A stretch of DNA of 64,000 bases from Ensifer adhaerens (GCF_000697965.2 NZ_CP015880.1:2728001-2792000); one strand, 5' to 3'; positions 17,998-28,568 are shown, counted from the stretch's first letter. Translations and numbers: made by a program. The notes: generated from the sequence alone by a model not told the origin.

Positions 17998-18019
17998 CGT
18001 CGCAACCTTTCCTCAAGCG

Positions 18020-18047
18020 GGCCGCGAGGGGATTGCCCCCCGCGGCC
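18020..18047 (-). terminator. Stem-loop between binding-protein and permease genes
   Basis: A 12-nt arm GGCCGCGAGGGG pairs with CCCCCCGCGGCC across ATTG, with one internal mismatch. Placed directly after the binding-protein stop, it probably sets higher expression of the binding protein than of the permeases. Confidence 0.6.
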
Positions 18048-18057
18048 ACCGAGCTTG

Positions 18058-18852
18058 TTAGTCCTTGAGGTTGTCGGGGTTGAGCGGCGTCTTCAGCCAG
18101 GCCTCCGAGCTCGCGTTCAACTTGCCGTCCGAGAGCATTTTGGCAACGGAGTCGTTGACCGCCTTCTTCAGGCCTTCCTCGCTCTTGTTGAGACCGATAT
18201 GCGACGGCGAGGTCAGAAGCTGGAACTTCTGCTCCGGTTTCAACGCTTCCTGGCGGGCCAGCACCTGGGCGCCGACGTCGTTGCCGACGACCATCAGTTG
18301 CGTCTGGCCGGAGATGAAGGCCTGGATCACAGCATTGTAGTTGTCGAAGCGCTGGATGTCGGCATTGGCCGGGGCCGCCTCGGTAAGCGAGGTGTCTTCC
18401 AGCGTGCCGCGATTGACGGCGATGGTCTTCTCGGCAAGGTCTTCCTTGCCGGCAACCTTCAGTTCCGCCGGGCCGATGACGGCGATGTAGTAAGGCGCGT
18501 AAGCCGCGGCAAAATCGATCACCTCGGCGCGCTCCTTGGAGAAGCCGACGCTCATCAGGATGTCGACGCGCTTGTCGTTGAGATAAGGAATGCGGTTCTG
18601 CCCTGTGACGCTGACGAGGTTGAGCTTGACGCCGAGATCATCGGCGATCTGCTGCGCGACGTCGACGTCATAGCCCTTGATGCTCATGTCGGCGCTGGCC
18701 GAGGAGAACGGCGGGAAGTCGGAGAAGATGCCGACATTGATCTGGCCGGCGGACTTGATATCGGCAAGCGCGTCGGCCTTGGCGATGCCGGCGGCGGCCC
18801 CGAGCATCAGGGCGGCGGCGAAGGCTGTCTTCAGTTTTGCATGGATCGTCAT
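18058..18852 (-). CDS. Polar amino-acid-type ABC substrate-binding protein
   Basis: This 264-residue periplasmic protein has a Sec signal (MTIHAKLKTAFAAALMLGAA, cleavage near AKA). Family-3 solute-binding motifs follow: INVGIFSDFPPFSSASADM near residue 37 and KGYDVDVAQQIADDLGVKL. A GGGGAATT ribosome site precedes the ATG. Its neighbour upstream is the ureohydrolase gene, so a guanidino compound or basic amino acid is the likely ligand (inference). Confidence 0.9.
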   Translation of the reverse strand: MTIHAKLKTAFAAALMLGAAAGIAKADALADIKSAGQINVGIFSDFPPFSSASADMSIKGYDVDVAQQIADDLGVKLNLVSVTGQNRIPYLNDKRVDILMSVGFSKERAEVIDFAAAYAPYYIAVIGPAELKVAGKEDLAEKTIAVNRGTLEDTSLTEAAPANADIQRFDNYNAVIQAFISGQTQLMVVGNDVGAQVLARQEALKPEQKFQLLTSPSHIGLNKSEEGLKKAVNDSVAKMLSDGKLNASSEAWLKTPLNPDNLKD

Positions 18853-18944
18853 GGTAATTCCCCTACCCGGAAGCTTTGTGATTGTGCAGTCTGGTGGTCG
18901 GCCGCCGTTTCCGGTCCGGCAGCCGACGAACCCTTAGTCAGGCC

Positions 18945-20006
18945 TCAGGCGGACTTGCCCGTGATCGCCGGGCTGAAGACCATGAGGCTCAGGATTTCGA
19001 AGAGCACCTGCGCGCCCGCATGGGCCGTGTTGGTGGTCGAGTCATATTGCGGCGCCACTTCGACGACGTCGCCGCCGACGAGGTTGATGCCCTTGAGGCC
19101 ACGGATCAATTCCAGCACTTCGCGGGTCGTCAGACCGCCGACTTCCGGCGTGCCGGTACCCGGCGCGAAGGATGGATCGAGGCTGTCGATGTCGAAGGAC
19201 AGATAGGTCGGGCCGTCGCCGACGATCTTCTTCGCTTTCTCGATGATCGCGGGAATGCCGAGACCGGTCACTTCCTCCGCATGGATGACGGTCATGCCGG
19301 ACTCGTAGGAGAACTCCCAGAGATATTCGGCCGAACCGCGGATGCCGATCTGCACGACGCGGGTCGGGTCGAGCACGCCGTCGAGCACCGCGTTGCGGAA
19401 CGGACCGCCATGGTGGAACTTGGTGAGGTCGTAGGCGCCGCCGGTGTCGCAATGCGCGTCGATGTGGATCATACCGACCGGGCGCTTTTTGCCGACCGCT
19501 TTCAGGATCGGGTGGGTGATCGAGTGGTCGCCGCCGACCGACAGCGGCAGCACGCCGGCATCGACGATCTGGTTGATGCGCTTCTCGATGTCCTCATGGC
19601 TGAGTTCCAGCCGGTAGCGGCTCTGGAACGGCACGTCGCCGATATCCGCGACGCGGAGTTCTTGAACCGGCGTGCAGCCGAGCACGTGGTTATAAGGGCC
19701 GATACGCTCGATCGAGCGCAGCGCCCGCGGTCCAAAGCGCGAGCCCGGACGGTTGGTGACGCCAAGATCCATGGGAATGCCGACGATCGCCACCTGCAGA
19801 TTGCCGAAATCCGGGTTCTCCGCGTCAACAGGCATGTGCGGCGCCGTCAGGAAAGTCGGGATGCCGGAATAGGGCGCGAGACGTGTGCCGCTCTTGTTGA
19901 AGATCTTGTCGGCGACCTTGCGGAAGGTCGGGTCGAACAGCTCGCCGCCATGGCTTTCGCCATACTTTGCCTTCAGTTCGGCAAGCTTGTTGTCGTTCCA
20001 GGCCAT
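18945..20006 (-). CDS. Ureohydrolase (agmatinase/guanidinobutyrase family)
   Basis: This 353-residue arginase-fold enzyme has the binuclear metal motifs GGDHS, HIDAHCDT and SFDIDSLDPSFAPGTGTPE. It removes urea from a guanidino compound. At about 350 residues with an N-terminal extension (MAWNDNKLAELKAKYGESHG) it is longer than classical agmatinase (about 305). It therefore fits the guanidino-acid hydrolase or guanidine-hydrolase-like branches as well. A GGAGG site supports the start; an in-frame extension upstream is not conserved-looking. It heads the operon with the polar amino-acid transporter and is divergent from a LysR gene. Confidence 0.85.
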   Translation of the reverse strand: MAWNDNKLAELKAKYGESHGGELFDPTFRKVADKIFNKSGTRLAPYSGIPTFLTAPHMPVDAENPDFGNLQVAIVGIPMDLGVTNRPGSRFGPRALRSIERIGPYNHVLGCTPVQELRVADIGDVPFQSRYRLELSHEDIEKRINQIVDAGVLPLSVGGDHSITHPILKAVGKKRPVGMIHIDAHCDTGGAYDLTKFHHGGPFRNAVLDGVLDPTRVVQIGIRGSAEYLWEFSYESGMTVIHAEEVTGLGIPAIIEKAKKIVGDGPTYLSFDIDSLDPSFAPGTGTPEVGGLTTREVLELIRGLKGINLVGGDVVEVAPQYDSTTNTAHAGAQVLFEILSLMVFSPAITGKSA

Positions 20007-20133
20007 CGATTCAATCCTCCGTCTTCCATAGCCTGAGGCATGCGCGCGAAGGCGCCACAGATATCTGTCTGCGGAAGGGGCCGGCTCGTCCGGCGCGTTC
20101 ATGTTCCCCAGGCGTTTTCGCCTTTGTTGATGA

Positions 20134-20139
20134 ATATTA
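20134..20139 (-). promoter_or_regulatory. Candidate -10 box for the ureohydrolase operon
   Basis: On the minus strand TAATAT lies about 130 nt upstream of the ureohydrolase ATG; a TTGATT occurs 19 nt further upstream. The spacing is long for sigma70 and the assignment is tentative. Confidence 0.3.
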
Positions 20140-20186
20140 GGCGGCAATTCCCCTAGAAAATCAATTGACATTGTTATAGCGTTTCG

Positions 20187-20203
20187 TGTGAGAAAAATTC
20201 ACA
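20187..20203. promoter_or_regulatory. LysR-type operator (T-N11-A inside a palindrome)
   Basis: TGTGA and TCACA flank a 7-nt spacer. Inside it, T at 20189 and A at 20201 are separated by exactly 11 bases, the LysR consensus. It lies 28 bp before the lysR start and about 180 bp before the divergent ureohydrolase start, as expected for autoregulation plus activation. Confidence 0.6.
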
Positions 20204-20230
20204 TCACAGCAACCGCCGGAACGCCCCGAT

Positions 20231-21277
20231 TTGTCCAGCCGCCTGCCTCCCCTCAACCCCTTGCGCGCCTTCGAAGCGACAGCGCGGCGGGGCTCCGTTT
20301 CGGCCGCGGCGCGTGAACTCAACGTCACCCACGGTGCGATCAGCCATCAGATCCGCGCGCTCGAACTTTCGGTCAAGGCGGCGCTGTTCGAGCGCGGCGG
20401 CAAGCGGCTGAAGCTGACGCCGCAGGGGGCATTGCTGCTGCCGGCCGTCACCCACGCCTTTGCCGAAATCGCCGCGGCGACCGCAGCGATGACGCGGCCG
20501 ACGACGAGCGGCGAACTGCGCATCACCTGCGTCCCGGCGCTGCTTTCCTTCTGGCTGATCCCGCGGCTGCATCTTTTCACCGAGCAGTATCCGGACGTGC
20601 GTCTGACGCTGATCGCCTCTAACGACGAGGCGTATCTCCACTCGCCCGACGTCGACGTCTGCCTGATCTATGGCGACGGCAACTGGTCCGGCGCCTGGGC
20701 CAAGCTCTGGAGCCGTCTCGAACTTTTCCCTGTCGTCAGCCCGACCCTGCTCAACATGCGGCCACTGCGCTCGGTTCGCGACCTGCGCGACCACGTCATG
20801 CTGCATGGCGACGATGGCCGCGAATGGAACACCTGGCTTGCGGCGGCGGATGCCAGCGACCTGCAGCGCGGCCAGCAGCATTTCATGAGTGACGCACGGC
20901 TTTCGACCGAGGCGGCCCTGCACAACCAGGGCGTCGCGCTCGGCGATACGATTACCGCCGGCAGCCTGATCGCGCGCGGCGAACTGATCGCCCCTTTCGA
21001 CCTGACGGTGCCCGCCAACGACGCCTTCTTCGTCGCCTGCCGCAACGAGGTGCTGGCGGCACCGATCGTGCGCATCTTCATCGACTGGATGTTCGAAACA
21101 CTCGAAAGCGACCCGATGCCGGAACTGCAGACATCGGCGCGCACGATTATTCGCAGCCGCACCTCGAAATCCGAGCCGACAGATCGTAAATCGGAGAAGA
21201 ACGGTTTTCAGCCGGTTTCGGCGCCGAGCCGTGCTCGCCGCACCGATCGTCCGCAGAAACGCAAAGCCAAGGCCTAA
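20231..21277 (+). CDS. LysR-family transcriptional regulator (GcvA-like)
   Basis: The protein has 348 residues. The N-terminal winged HTH is canonical (LNPLRAFEATARRGSVSAAARELNVTHGAISHQIRALE), followed by a co-inducer domain from about residue 92 and a basic C-terminal tail. The start codon appears to be TTG, because no ATG or GTG precedes the conserved N-terminus in frame. It is divergent from the ureohydrolase operon and 18 bp upstream of an aminotransferase gene, so it probably controls both. The inducer is likely a guanidino compound or an amino acid (inference). Confidence 0.88.
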   Translation: MSSRLPPLNPLRAFEATARRGSVSAAARELNVTHGAISHQIRALELSVKAALFERGGKRLKLTPQGALLLPAVTHAFAEIAAATAAMTRPTTSGELRITCVPALLSFWLIPRLHLFTEQYPDVRLTLIASNDEAYLHSPDVDVCLIYGDGNWSGAWAKLWSRLELFPVVSPTLLNMRPLRSVRDLRDHVMLHGDDGREWNTWLAAADASDLQRGQQHFMSDARLSTEAALHNQGVALGDTITAGSLIARGELIAPFDLTVPANDAFFVACRNEVLAAPIVRIFIDWMFETLESDPMPELQTSARTIIRSRTSKSEPTDRKSEKNGFQPVSAPSRARRTDRPQKRKAKA

Positions 21278-21295
21278 CCCACAGGAACACCCATC

Positions 21296-22474
21296 ATGCC
21301 GCATTTCAACCCGCTCGTCGAAAAGCTCTCGCCGCCGCCCGTGCCCTCGGTGCTGGCCTGGGCGAAATCCTACGACGGCTCCCGTGGCCCGCTGATCGAC
21401 CTGTCGCAGGCAGTGCCCGGCTATCCCGCCCATCCGGACATGCTGGCCTGGCTCGGTGAGGCTGCAGCCTCAACCGCTTACACCGGCTACGGCGCGATCG
21501 AGGGCGAAGCGGAGCTGCGTGAGGCCTATGCGGCGCATGTCGCCGGCCTCTATGGTGCCGCGGTCACCGCGGACAACATCCACATCACCTCGGGCTGCAA
21601 CCAGGCCTTCATCTGCACGGCAATGGCCATTGCCGGCGCGGGCGATACGATCCTGATGACCAACCCCTATTACTTCAACCAGGAAACGACGCTGTCGATG
21701 CTCGGCATCAATGTCGAGCTCGTACCTTGCGATGCCGGCGCCGGCTTCCTGCCGGAGGTCGATGCAATTGCCGCGGCACTTCACCCCGGCATCCGGGCGC
21801 TCGCGCTGGTCTCGCCCAACAATCCGACCGGCGCCGTCTACCCGCCGGAGCTGCTCGCCCGTATCTACGAGGCCTGCCGTGCCAAGGGCGTCTGGCTGAT
21901 CCTCGACGAAACCTATCGCGACTTCCTGCCCGATGCCTCCGCAGCGCCCCATGGCCTGCTGGCCACCGAAGGCTGGCAGGATAGCTTCATCGGCCTCTAC
22001 AGCTTTTCCAAGTCTTTCTGCATCCCGGGCCATCGCCTGGGCGCGATCACCGCCGGCCCTGCCGTCATCGAGCAGGTGACGAAGATCATGGACAACCTGC
22101 AGATCTGCGCGCCGCGCTCAGCCCAGGCCGCGGTCGCGAAGGCAATTCCGGCTCTTGCCGACTGGCGTCAGACGAACCGCGCCGAAATCGCGGCACGAGC
22201 CGATGCGCTGCGCGACGTCATGAGCCGCCTGCCGAAGTGGAAGCTGCAGGCGGTCGGCGCCTATTTCGCCTATGTCCGCCACCCCTACCCGGATATCGAT
22301 TCGCAGTTCATCGCCGAGAAGCTGGCCAAGCTCGCCGGCGTCGTCTGCCTGCCCGGCGACTATTTCGGCGAAGGCCAGGAGAACTACCTGCGCTTTGCCT
22401 TCGCCAATGCCGACGCCGAAACGATCCGCAAGCTTGAAGAGCGGCTGGCGAACTTCACGCCACCCGGTCTCTGA
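21296..22474 (+). CDS. PLP-dependent aminotransferase, class I/II
   Basis: The 392-residue protein has the fold-type I motifs SPNNPTGAVYPPE, LDETYRDFL and the Schiff-base lysine in SFSKSFCIPGHRLG. It is transcribed with the lysR gene. Next to a ureohydrolase it could transaminate the amino acid or amine released from a guanidino acid (for example a 4-aminobutyrate-like product). The sequence alone does not fix the substrate. Confidence 0.88.
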   Translation: MPHFNPLVEKLSPPPVPSVLAWAKSYDGSRGPLIDLSQAVPGYPAHPDMLAWLGEAAASTAYTGYGAIEGEAELREAYAAHVAGLYGAAVTADNIHITSGCNQAFICTAMAIAGAGDTILMTNPYYFNQETTLSMLGINVELVPCDAGAGFLPEVDAIAAALHPGIRALALVSPNNPTGAVYPPELLARIYEACRAKGVWLILDETYRDFLPDASAAPHGLLATEGWQDSFIGLYSFSKSFCIPGHRLGAITAGPAVIEQVTKIMDNLQICAPRSAQAAVAKAIPALADWRQTNRAEIAARADALRDVMSRLPKWKLQAVGAYFAYVRHPYPDIDSQFIAEKLAKLAGVVCLPGDYFGEGQENYLRFAFANADAETIRKLEERLANFTPPGL

Positions 22475-22495
22475 TCGCAACGTAATCGCGCGGCG

Positions 22496-23386
22496 TTATC
22501 CGCGCCGCGCGATCAAAATGCCGACAAGCACGATCGCCCCGCCGATCGCCTGCATCAGCCCGACCGGCTCGGCAAGCAGGAGCCAGGCGAGGATCGCCGC
22601 CACGACCGGCTGCAACAGCAGGGTCAGCGACGAAAATGCGGGCGGCAGATAGGCGAGTGCGTAGGTGATCGCCACCTGCCCGCCGGCATGGCTGACGAAG
22701 GCGAGCCCGAAAAGCATCGCCCAGCCGAAGGCGGTCGGCGGCAACAGCGACGGCTCGAACAGGACGGCCATCGGCAGCATGCAGATCGCAGCCGAAGCCG
22801 TGCTCCAGATCATGATGCGCACGGTGCTGAACAGGCTGCGCAGCTGCCCGATCGCCAGAATATAGCCGGCGTAGAACATCGCCGCGACGACGGCCACGCC
22901 ATCGCCGAGCAGATTGCCGTCACCCAGCGCCATCGGGCCGCCCTTGAGGATCACCACGCCCGCGACTGCCGTTGCGAGGCCGAGGGCGAAGACGGCGCTG
23001 ACGCGCGAGCGAAACAAAAGCCAGCTCGTGAGCGTCACGAAGACGGGCGCGAGATTGGCAAGCAGCGTGGCGTTGGCGACCGATGTCTTGGTCAACGCAT
23101 AGTGCCAGGCACCGAGATCGATCGCGAGAAACACGCCCGGCAGGACCAGAAGCGCATATTCCGAGAGCTTTTCCGGTCGCCGCCCCCCGGCGCCCTCGGG
23201 ACGAAACCAGGTCCAGGCGAGAAGCGGGATCAAGGCCAGCGCCACGCGCCAGAAGGCGGTCGCCATCGGCCCGACTTCCGATAGCCGCACGAAGATCGGC
23301 GAGCCGCCGATCGCAGCGCCGCCAATGAGAAGGGCAGCCATGGCAACGCGATTATGGGAATGGGAAGCTTGGGTCACGGGAGGCAT
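22496..23386 (-). CDS. EamA/DMT-family membrane transporter
   Basis: The protein has 296 residues and about ten transmembrane segments arranged as two repeated EamA halves. The first begins near residue 13 (AMAALLIGGAAIGGSPIFVRLSE) and the second near 160. Such proteins export metabolites or amino acids, or act as permeases. It is convergent with the aminotransferase gene with only 21 bp between the stops. No substrate can be inferred. Confidence 0.88.
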   Translation of the reverse strand: MPPVTQASHSHNRVAMAALLIGGAAIGGSPIFVRLSEVGPMATAFWRVALALIPLLAWTWFRPEGAGGRRPEKLSEYALLVLPGVFLAIDLGAWHYALTKTSVANATLLANLAPVFVTLTSWLLFRSRVSAVFALGLATAVAGVVILKGGPMALGDGNLLGDGVAVVAAMFYAGYILAIGQLRSLFSTVRIMIWSTASAAICMLPMAVLFEPSLLPPTAFGWAMLFGLAFVSHAGGQVAITYALAYLPPAFSSLTLLLQPVVAAILAWLLLAEPVGLMQAIGGAIVLVGILIARRG

Positions 23387-23476
23387 CCGGAAGGGCGCGG
23401 TCGTCTGGGGCGGTAAGCCGACGAGCTACCAGATGCGGACGACCGGTGACAGCCCTGCAAGCGCCGAAGCCTGAAA

Positions 23477-23509
23477 GAAAAAACGGCCGCCGCAGATTGC
23501 GACGGCCGT
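23477..23509 (-). terminator. Intrinsic terminator of the aldehyde dehydrogenase operon
   Basis: ACGGCCG and CGGCCGT form a 7-bp stem with a 13-nt loop. On the minus strand it is followed by a T-rich tail (TTTTTTC). It lies 23 bp after the dehydrogenase stop and closes the operon that starts at 29666. Confidence 0.8.
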
Positions 23510-23532
23510 CGTTCAAGGACGTAGCGCTGTAT

Positions 23533-24966
23533 TCAGGCAGCGTCGGGAACGTGAACGGTCTTCACTTCGAGGAAGTCCTCAAGGCCGAACATGCCGCCTT
23601 CGCGACCGTTGCCGGACTGCTTGTAGCCGCCGAACGGGCTGCCGTAGCGGTGCGGCCCGCCATTGATGTGCACCATGCCGGCGCGCAGGCGTCCGGCGAC
23701 GCGCTCGGCCCGCTCCGGGTTGCCCGTCTGCACATAGGCGGCAAGGCCGTAGTTGGTGTCGTTGGCAATCGCGATCGCCTCCTCCTCGGTGTCGAAGGGA
23801 ATGATCGCCAGCACCGGACCGAAGACTTCCTCGCGGGCGATGCGCATCTCGTTGTTGACGTCGGCAAAGATCGTCGGCTTGACGAAGTAGCCGGTCTCGA
23901 AGCCCTCCGGCTTGCCGGCACCGCCGACGAGCAGCCGCGCGCCGTCGGCAATGCCTGCTTCGATCAGCGCCTGCACCCGGCCGAACTGGATGTGGCTGAC
24001 GAGCGGTCCGATATGGCCGCCCTCTTGCGTCGGGTCTCCGACTTTCGCCTCGCGGCCGACGCGCTTGGCGATCTCAACCACCTGATCATAGACGCTACGC
24101 TCCACCAGCATGCGGGTCGGCGCGTCGCAGGACTGGCCGGAATTGTTGAAGCATTCGAGCACGCTGCCGGTGACGCGGTCTTCGAGATCGGCGTCGGCAA
24201 AGACGATGTTCGGCGACTTGCCACCGAGCTCCAGCGTCACGCGCTTGACCGTTTCGGCGGCATCCTTGCTGACGGCGATGCCGGCGCGGGTCGAGCCGGT
24301 GAACGACATCATGTCAATGTCGGGATGCTTCGACAGCGCGGCACCGGCGTTGATGCCGTCGCCGTTGACGAGGTTGAAGACGCCGGCCGGGAAGCCCGCC
24401 TCATGCACCATTTCAGCGTAAAGCATGGCATTGAGCGGCGTGAACTCGCTCGGCTTCAATACGCAGGTCGAGCCGGTCGCGAGCGCCGGCACCACCTTCA
24501 GCGCGATCTGGTTGATCGGCCAGTTCCAGGGCGTGATCAGGCCGCAGACGCCGATCGGCTCGCGCAGGATCACGTCGCCGTTCGGCAGCCGGTCGCGGGT
24601 CTTCAGGCGCTTCAGCGCATCGATGAAGCCCTGCAGGTGGCCGACGCCGACATCGGCCTGCTGCTCACGGGTCATAGTCTTCGGCGCGCCGAGTTCCATG
24701 GTGATGGTGTCGACCATCTCGTCATAGCGGCGCTTGTAGACGGCAAGCAGCTTTTCAAGCAGCACCAGGCGCTCCTCGACGCTCGTCCGGCTATAGGTCG
24801 CAAAGGCCTTCTTGGCCGCAGCAACGGCCCGGTCGATGTCCGCGGCCGTACCCATGGAGATCACCGCAACCGGCTTTTCCGTTGCCGGGTTCAGGACCTC
24901 GAGGTCGTTGGCGACGATGGGATCCACCCAGCTGCCGTTGATGTAGAACTTGCGTTTGTCGAGCAT
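23533..24966 (-). CDS. NAD(P)-dependent aldehyde dehydrogenase
   Basis: The protein has 477 residues. It has the Asn of TPWNWPINQIALK, the cofactor motif SFTGSTRAGIAVS, the general base in LELGGKSPN, the nucleophile Cys in NNSGQSCDAPTRM, and EEVFGPVL. It is the terminal gene of a polyamine transport operon. It may therefore oxidise an aminoaldehyde such as gamma-glutamyl-aminobutyraldehyde, the PuuC step (inference from context). The start MLDKRKFYING has a GGAGG site 8 nt upstream. Confidence 0.9.
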   Translation of the reverse strand: MLDKRKFYINGSWVDPIVANDLEVLNPATEKPVAVISMGTAADIDRAVAAAKKAFATYSRTSVEERLVLLEKLLAVYKRRYDEMVDTITMELGAPKTMTREQQADVGVGHLQGFIDALKRLKTRDRLPNGDVILREPIGVCGLITPWNWPINQIALKVVPALATGSTCVLKPSEFTPLNAMLYAEMVHEAGFPAGVFNLVNGDGINAGAALSKHPDIDMMSFTGSTRAGIAVSKDAAETVKRVTLELGGKSPNIVFADADLEDRVTGSVLECFNNSGQSCDAPTRMLVERSVYDQVVEIAKRVGREAKVGDPTQEGGHIGPLVSHIQFGRVQALIEAGIADGARLLVGGAGKPEGFETGYFVKPTIFADVNNEMRIAREEVFGPVLAIIPFDTEEEAIAIANDTNYGLAAYVQTGNPERAERVAGRLRAGMVHINGGPHRYGSPFGGYKQSGNGREGGMFGLEDFLEVKTVHVPDAA

Positions 24967-24982
24967 TCGCTCCTCCTTCCCG

Positions 24983-25721
24983 TCAGTTTGTCTTTTGTTT
25001 TTCAGCAAGCCATTCAAGGATTAGCGCTCGGTAACGCTCACCCGAAAAGCTCGGAAAATGTCCGCCGTGAACGATACGCGCGGGTATCTTCAGCAGCCGT
25101 TCCATCGACGCCAGATAGTCGTCGGCGTTGGAATGATAAGTGTCCTCGATCAGCGGGCCATCGTAGAGGATGTCGCCGGAGAACAGGATCCCGGTCTTCG
25201 CCTCGAAGAGCGCAATCCCGCCGGGCGAATGGCCGGGCGTGTGGATCACCTCGAAGACGCGGTCGCCGAGATCGATATGGTCGCCGTCTTCGAGCAGCCG
25301 CGTCGCCGGCGCCGCCTTCACCGCATAGGTGGTGGAGGCGTAGGGCTCGGGCGGCAGCGCGTCGAAGATCTCGTCGGCGACGTAGGGGTCGGCGAGCGTG
25401 TTCTTGCGCGTCGGATGCGCCAGAAGTTCCGCCTCGGCCGAATGCACGCAGCGGCACTCGAACTCGTGATGGCAGCCGATATGGTCGAAGTGGGTGTGGC
25501 TGGCGACGGCGTCCAAGGCGCGTTCGGTGACGACGGGCACCCATTGCCGGAGCGACACGACACCCATGCCGCTATCGACGAGCATATCGCGGTCGCGGCC
25601 GCGCACATGCCAGATGTTGCAGCGGTAGAATTCCTGGATATAGGGCTCATCGATAGCGGTGACGCCGTCGTCGAGCCGCCTCGCCCGGTACCAGTCCTGA
25701 GGTGCAATTCTCTGCATCATG

Positions 25722-25729
<8 letters not shown>
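24983..25729 (-). CDS. MBL-fold metallo-hydrolase
   Basis: This 248-residue protein has the metallo-beta-lactamase-fold metal motif SHTHFDHIG, a later His in HTPGHSPGG and the Asp in FSGDILYDG. It overlaps the end of the ATPase gene by 8 bp and lies 16 bp before the aldehyde dehydrogenase. The context suggests hydrolysis of an ester, thioester or amide in polyamine catabolism, but no substrate is known. The start was placed at the first ATG; a GTG two codons upstream is also possible. Confidence 0.85.
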
Positions 25730-26818
<1,089 letters not shown>

Positions 26819-26822
<4 letters not shown>

Positions 26823-27610
26823 TGTTTTTTCGTCCTTCCGAACAGGGAAAGCTCAAGGATGAGGAGCACGGCGACAGAGGCTAAGAACACCAGCGAGCCG
26901 ATGGCATTGGTCTTGGGGTTGAGGCCGGAGCGCAGCATGCTCCAGATCTCGACGGGCAGCGTCACGTCGAAGCGCGACAGCAGGAAGGCGATGATGAACT
27001 CGTCCCAGCTGAAGGTGACGGAAAGGAAGAAGGCAGCAAGGATCGACGGCATCAGCATCGGCGCCGTCACCAGCGCCATCACTTTGAAATCGTTGGCGCC
27101 GAGATCGCGCGCAGCCCGCTCGATGTTGATGTGATGATCCCCCATCGAGGCATAGATGATGGCAAAGCAGAGCGGCAGGTTGATCACCACATGGCCGATG
27201 CCGACCGTCATCAGCGACAGCGGGATATGCAGCGCGTTCATGAGCGACAAAAGGCCAAGCGCGATGATCAGGTAGCTGACCGTCATCGGCGCGATCAGCA
27301 GTCCCCTTTGCAGCGCCGAGCCGGGCAGCTTGTAGCGCGCGAGCGCATAGGCTGCGAGAAAGCCGAGCAGCACGGAGATGACCGAGGAGACGAGCGCCAC
27401 GACCATCGAGTTACCAAGCGCTGCCATCAGCTTGCGGTCGGCGAAAACCGCCTCGTACCATTGCAGCGAAAAGCCGTTGAACGGCGGCACCGGCAGGCGA
27501 CCATCCTGGAACGAGAACAGCACCAATACGGCAACCGGCAGGAAGATGAAGGCATAGACGAGGACGAGATAGGTCCAGGAGAGCACGCTTGCGGAGATCT
27601 GGCGCAGCAT
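26819..27610 (-). CDS. ABC transporter permease, PotC type
   Basis: The 263-residue protein has about six transmembrane segments; the EAA-type loop is NIERAARDLGANDFKVMALVTAPML. The start MLRQISASVLSW lies 2 bp after the stop of the partner permease gene. Confidence 0.9.
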
Positions 27611-27612
27611 CG

Positions 27613-28494
27613 TCAGGCCCTCTCGATCTTCAGCCAGCGAGCGCAGGCGAGATAGGCGACGGTGACGGCGAGCATCAGCACGATCGACAGCGCCGCTGCC
27701 ATCGGGAAATCCGCCCGGCGCCCGAGCTGCAGCATGATGATCTGCGGCAGCACCAGCTCGTTGTTGCCGCCGAGGATCTGCGGCGTGACATAGTCGCCGA
27801 TGCAAAGCACGAAGGTAAGGAAGGCGCCGGTCATGATACCGGGCAGCGTCAAGGGCAGCACCACATGCCAGAAGGTCTGGAAGGCATTGGCGCCGAGGTC
27901 TGCGGCCGCGCGGCGGTAGTTTGGCGAAAGCTGGATCAGGTTGGAATAGATCGTCAGCGTCAAAAGCATGACGAAGAAGTGCACGAAACCGATGACCGTG
28001 GCCGTGCGCGTGCTCGCCAGCTCCAGCGGCTCGGAGATAAGGCCGATGCTCATGAAGACCTGATTGATTACACCGTTCTTCGATAACACCAGCAGCCAGG
28101 AATAGGAGCGCACCACATAGGAGGTCCAGAACGGCAGGATCGCCAGGATCAGCGCCATGCGCTGCAGCCGCTTCGGCACGCGCTCGGCGATGATCCAGGC
28201 GAGCGGATAGGCGAGCAGCACCGAGATCACCGTGACGATAACGGTGATCTCGAGCGAGTTGACGAGCCCCCGGAACAGCGCGTTTTCGGAGAAGAAGCGG
28301 ACGTAGTTGTCGAAGTTCCAGGCATGGACGATGTCCCGCCCTTCCCGCTTCCAGAGGCTCATCGCCGCCATGAAGGCGAAGGGCACGACGAAGAAGGCGA
28401 CGGTCCACAGAAGCGCTGGAGCAACGAAGCCCCAGGCCTTGCGCCGGTCGGCGTCTTCAAGCGCTGTCGCTGATGTCAAAGCGGTGTCTGCCAT
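27613..28494 (-). CDS. ABC transporter permease, PotB type
   Basis: The 293-residue protein has about six transmembrane segments; the EAA-type loop is NYRRAAADLGANAFQTFWHVVLPLTLP. It follows the binding-protein gene after 74 bp. It forms the polyamine-type channel with the downstream permease. Confidence 0.9.
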   Translation of the reverse strand: MADTALTSATALEDADRRKAWGFVAPALLWTVAFFVVPFAFMAAMSLWKREGRDIVHAWNFDNYVRFFSENALFRGLVNSLEITVIVTVISVLLAYPLAWIIAERVPKRLQRMALILAILPFWTSYVVRSYSWLLVLSKNGVINQVFMSIGLISEPLELASTRTATVIGFVHFFVMLLTLTIYSNLIQLSPNYRRAAADLGANAFQTFWHVVLPLTLPGIMTGAFLTFVLCIGDYVTPQILGGNNELVLPQIIMLQLGRRADFPMAAALSIVLMLAVTVAYLACARWLKIERA

Positions 28495-28568
28495 TACCGT
28501 CCCAGATCAAAGGATTTCGGCGAGCGAAGAAGAAGGGCGAGCGCGACACATCGCGCCCGCTGCTTTCA

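Noticed and set aside
23446..25530. A 694-codon plus-strand frame opposite the aldehyde dehydrogenase and MBL genes
   Set aside because: The minus-strand genes have intact catalytic motifs and ribosome sites; the plus-strand frame has neither and crosses a terminator.
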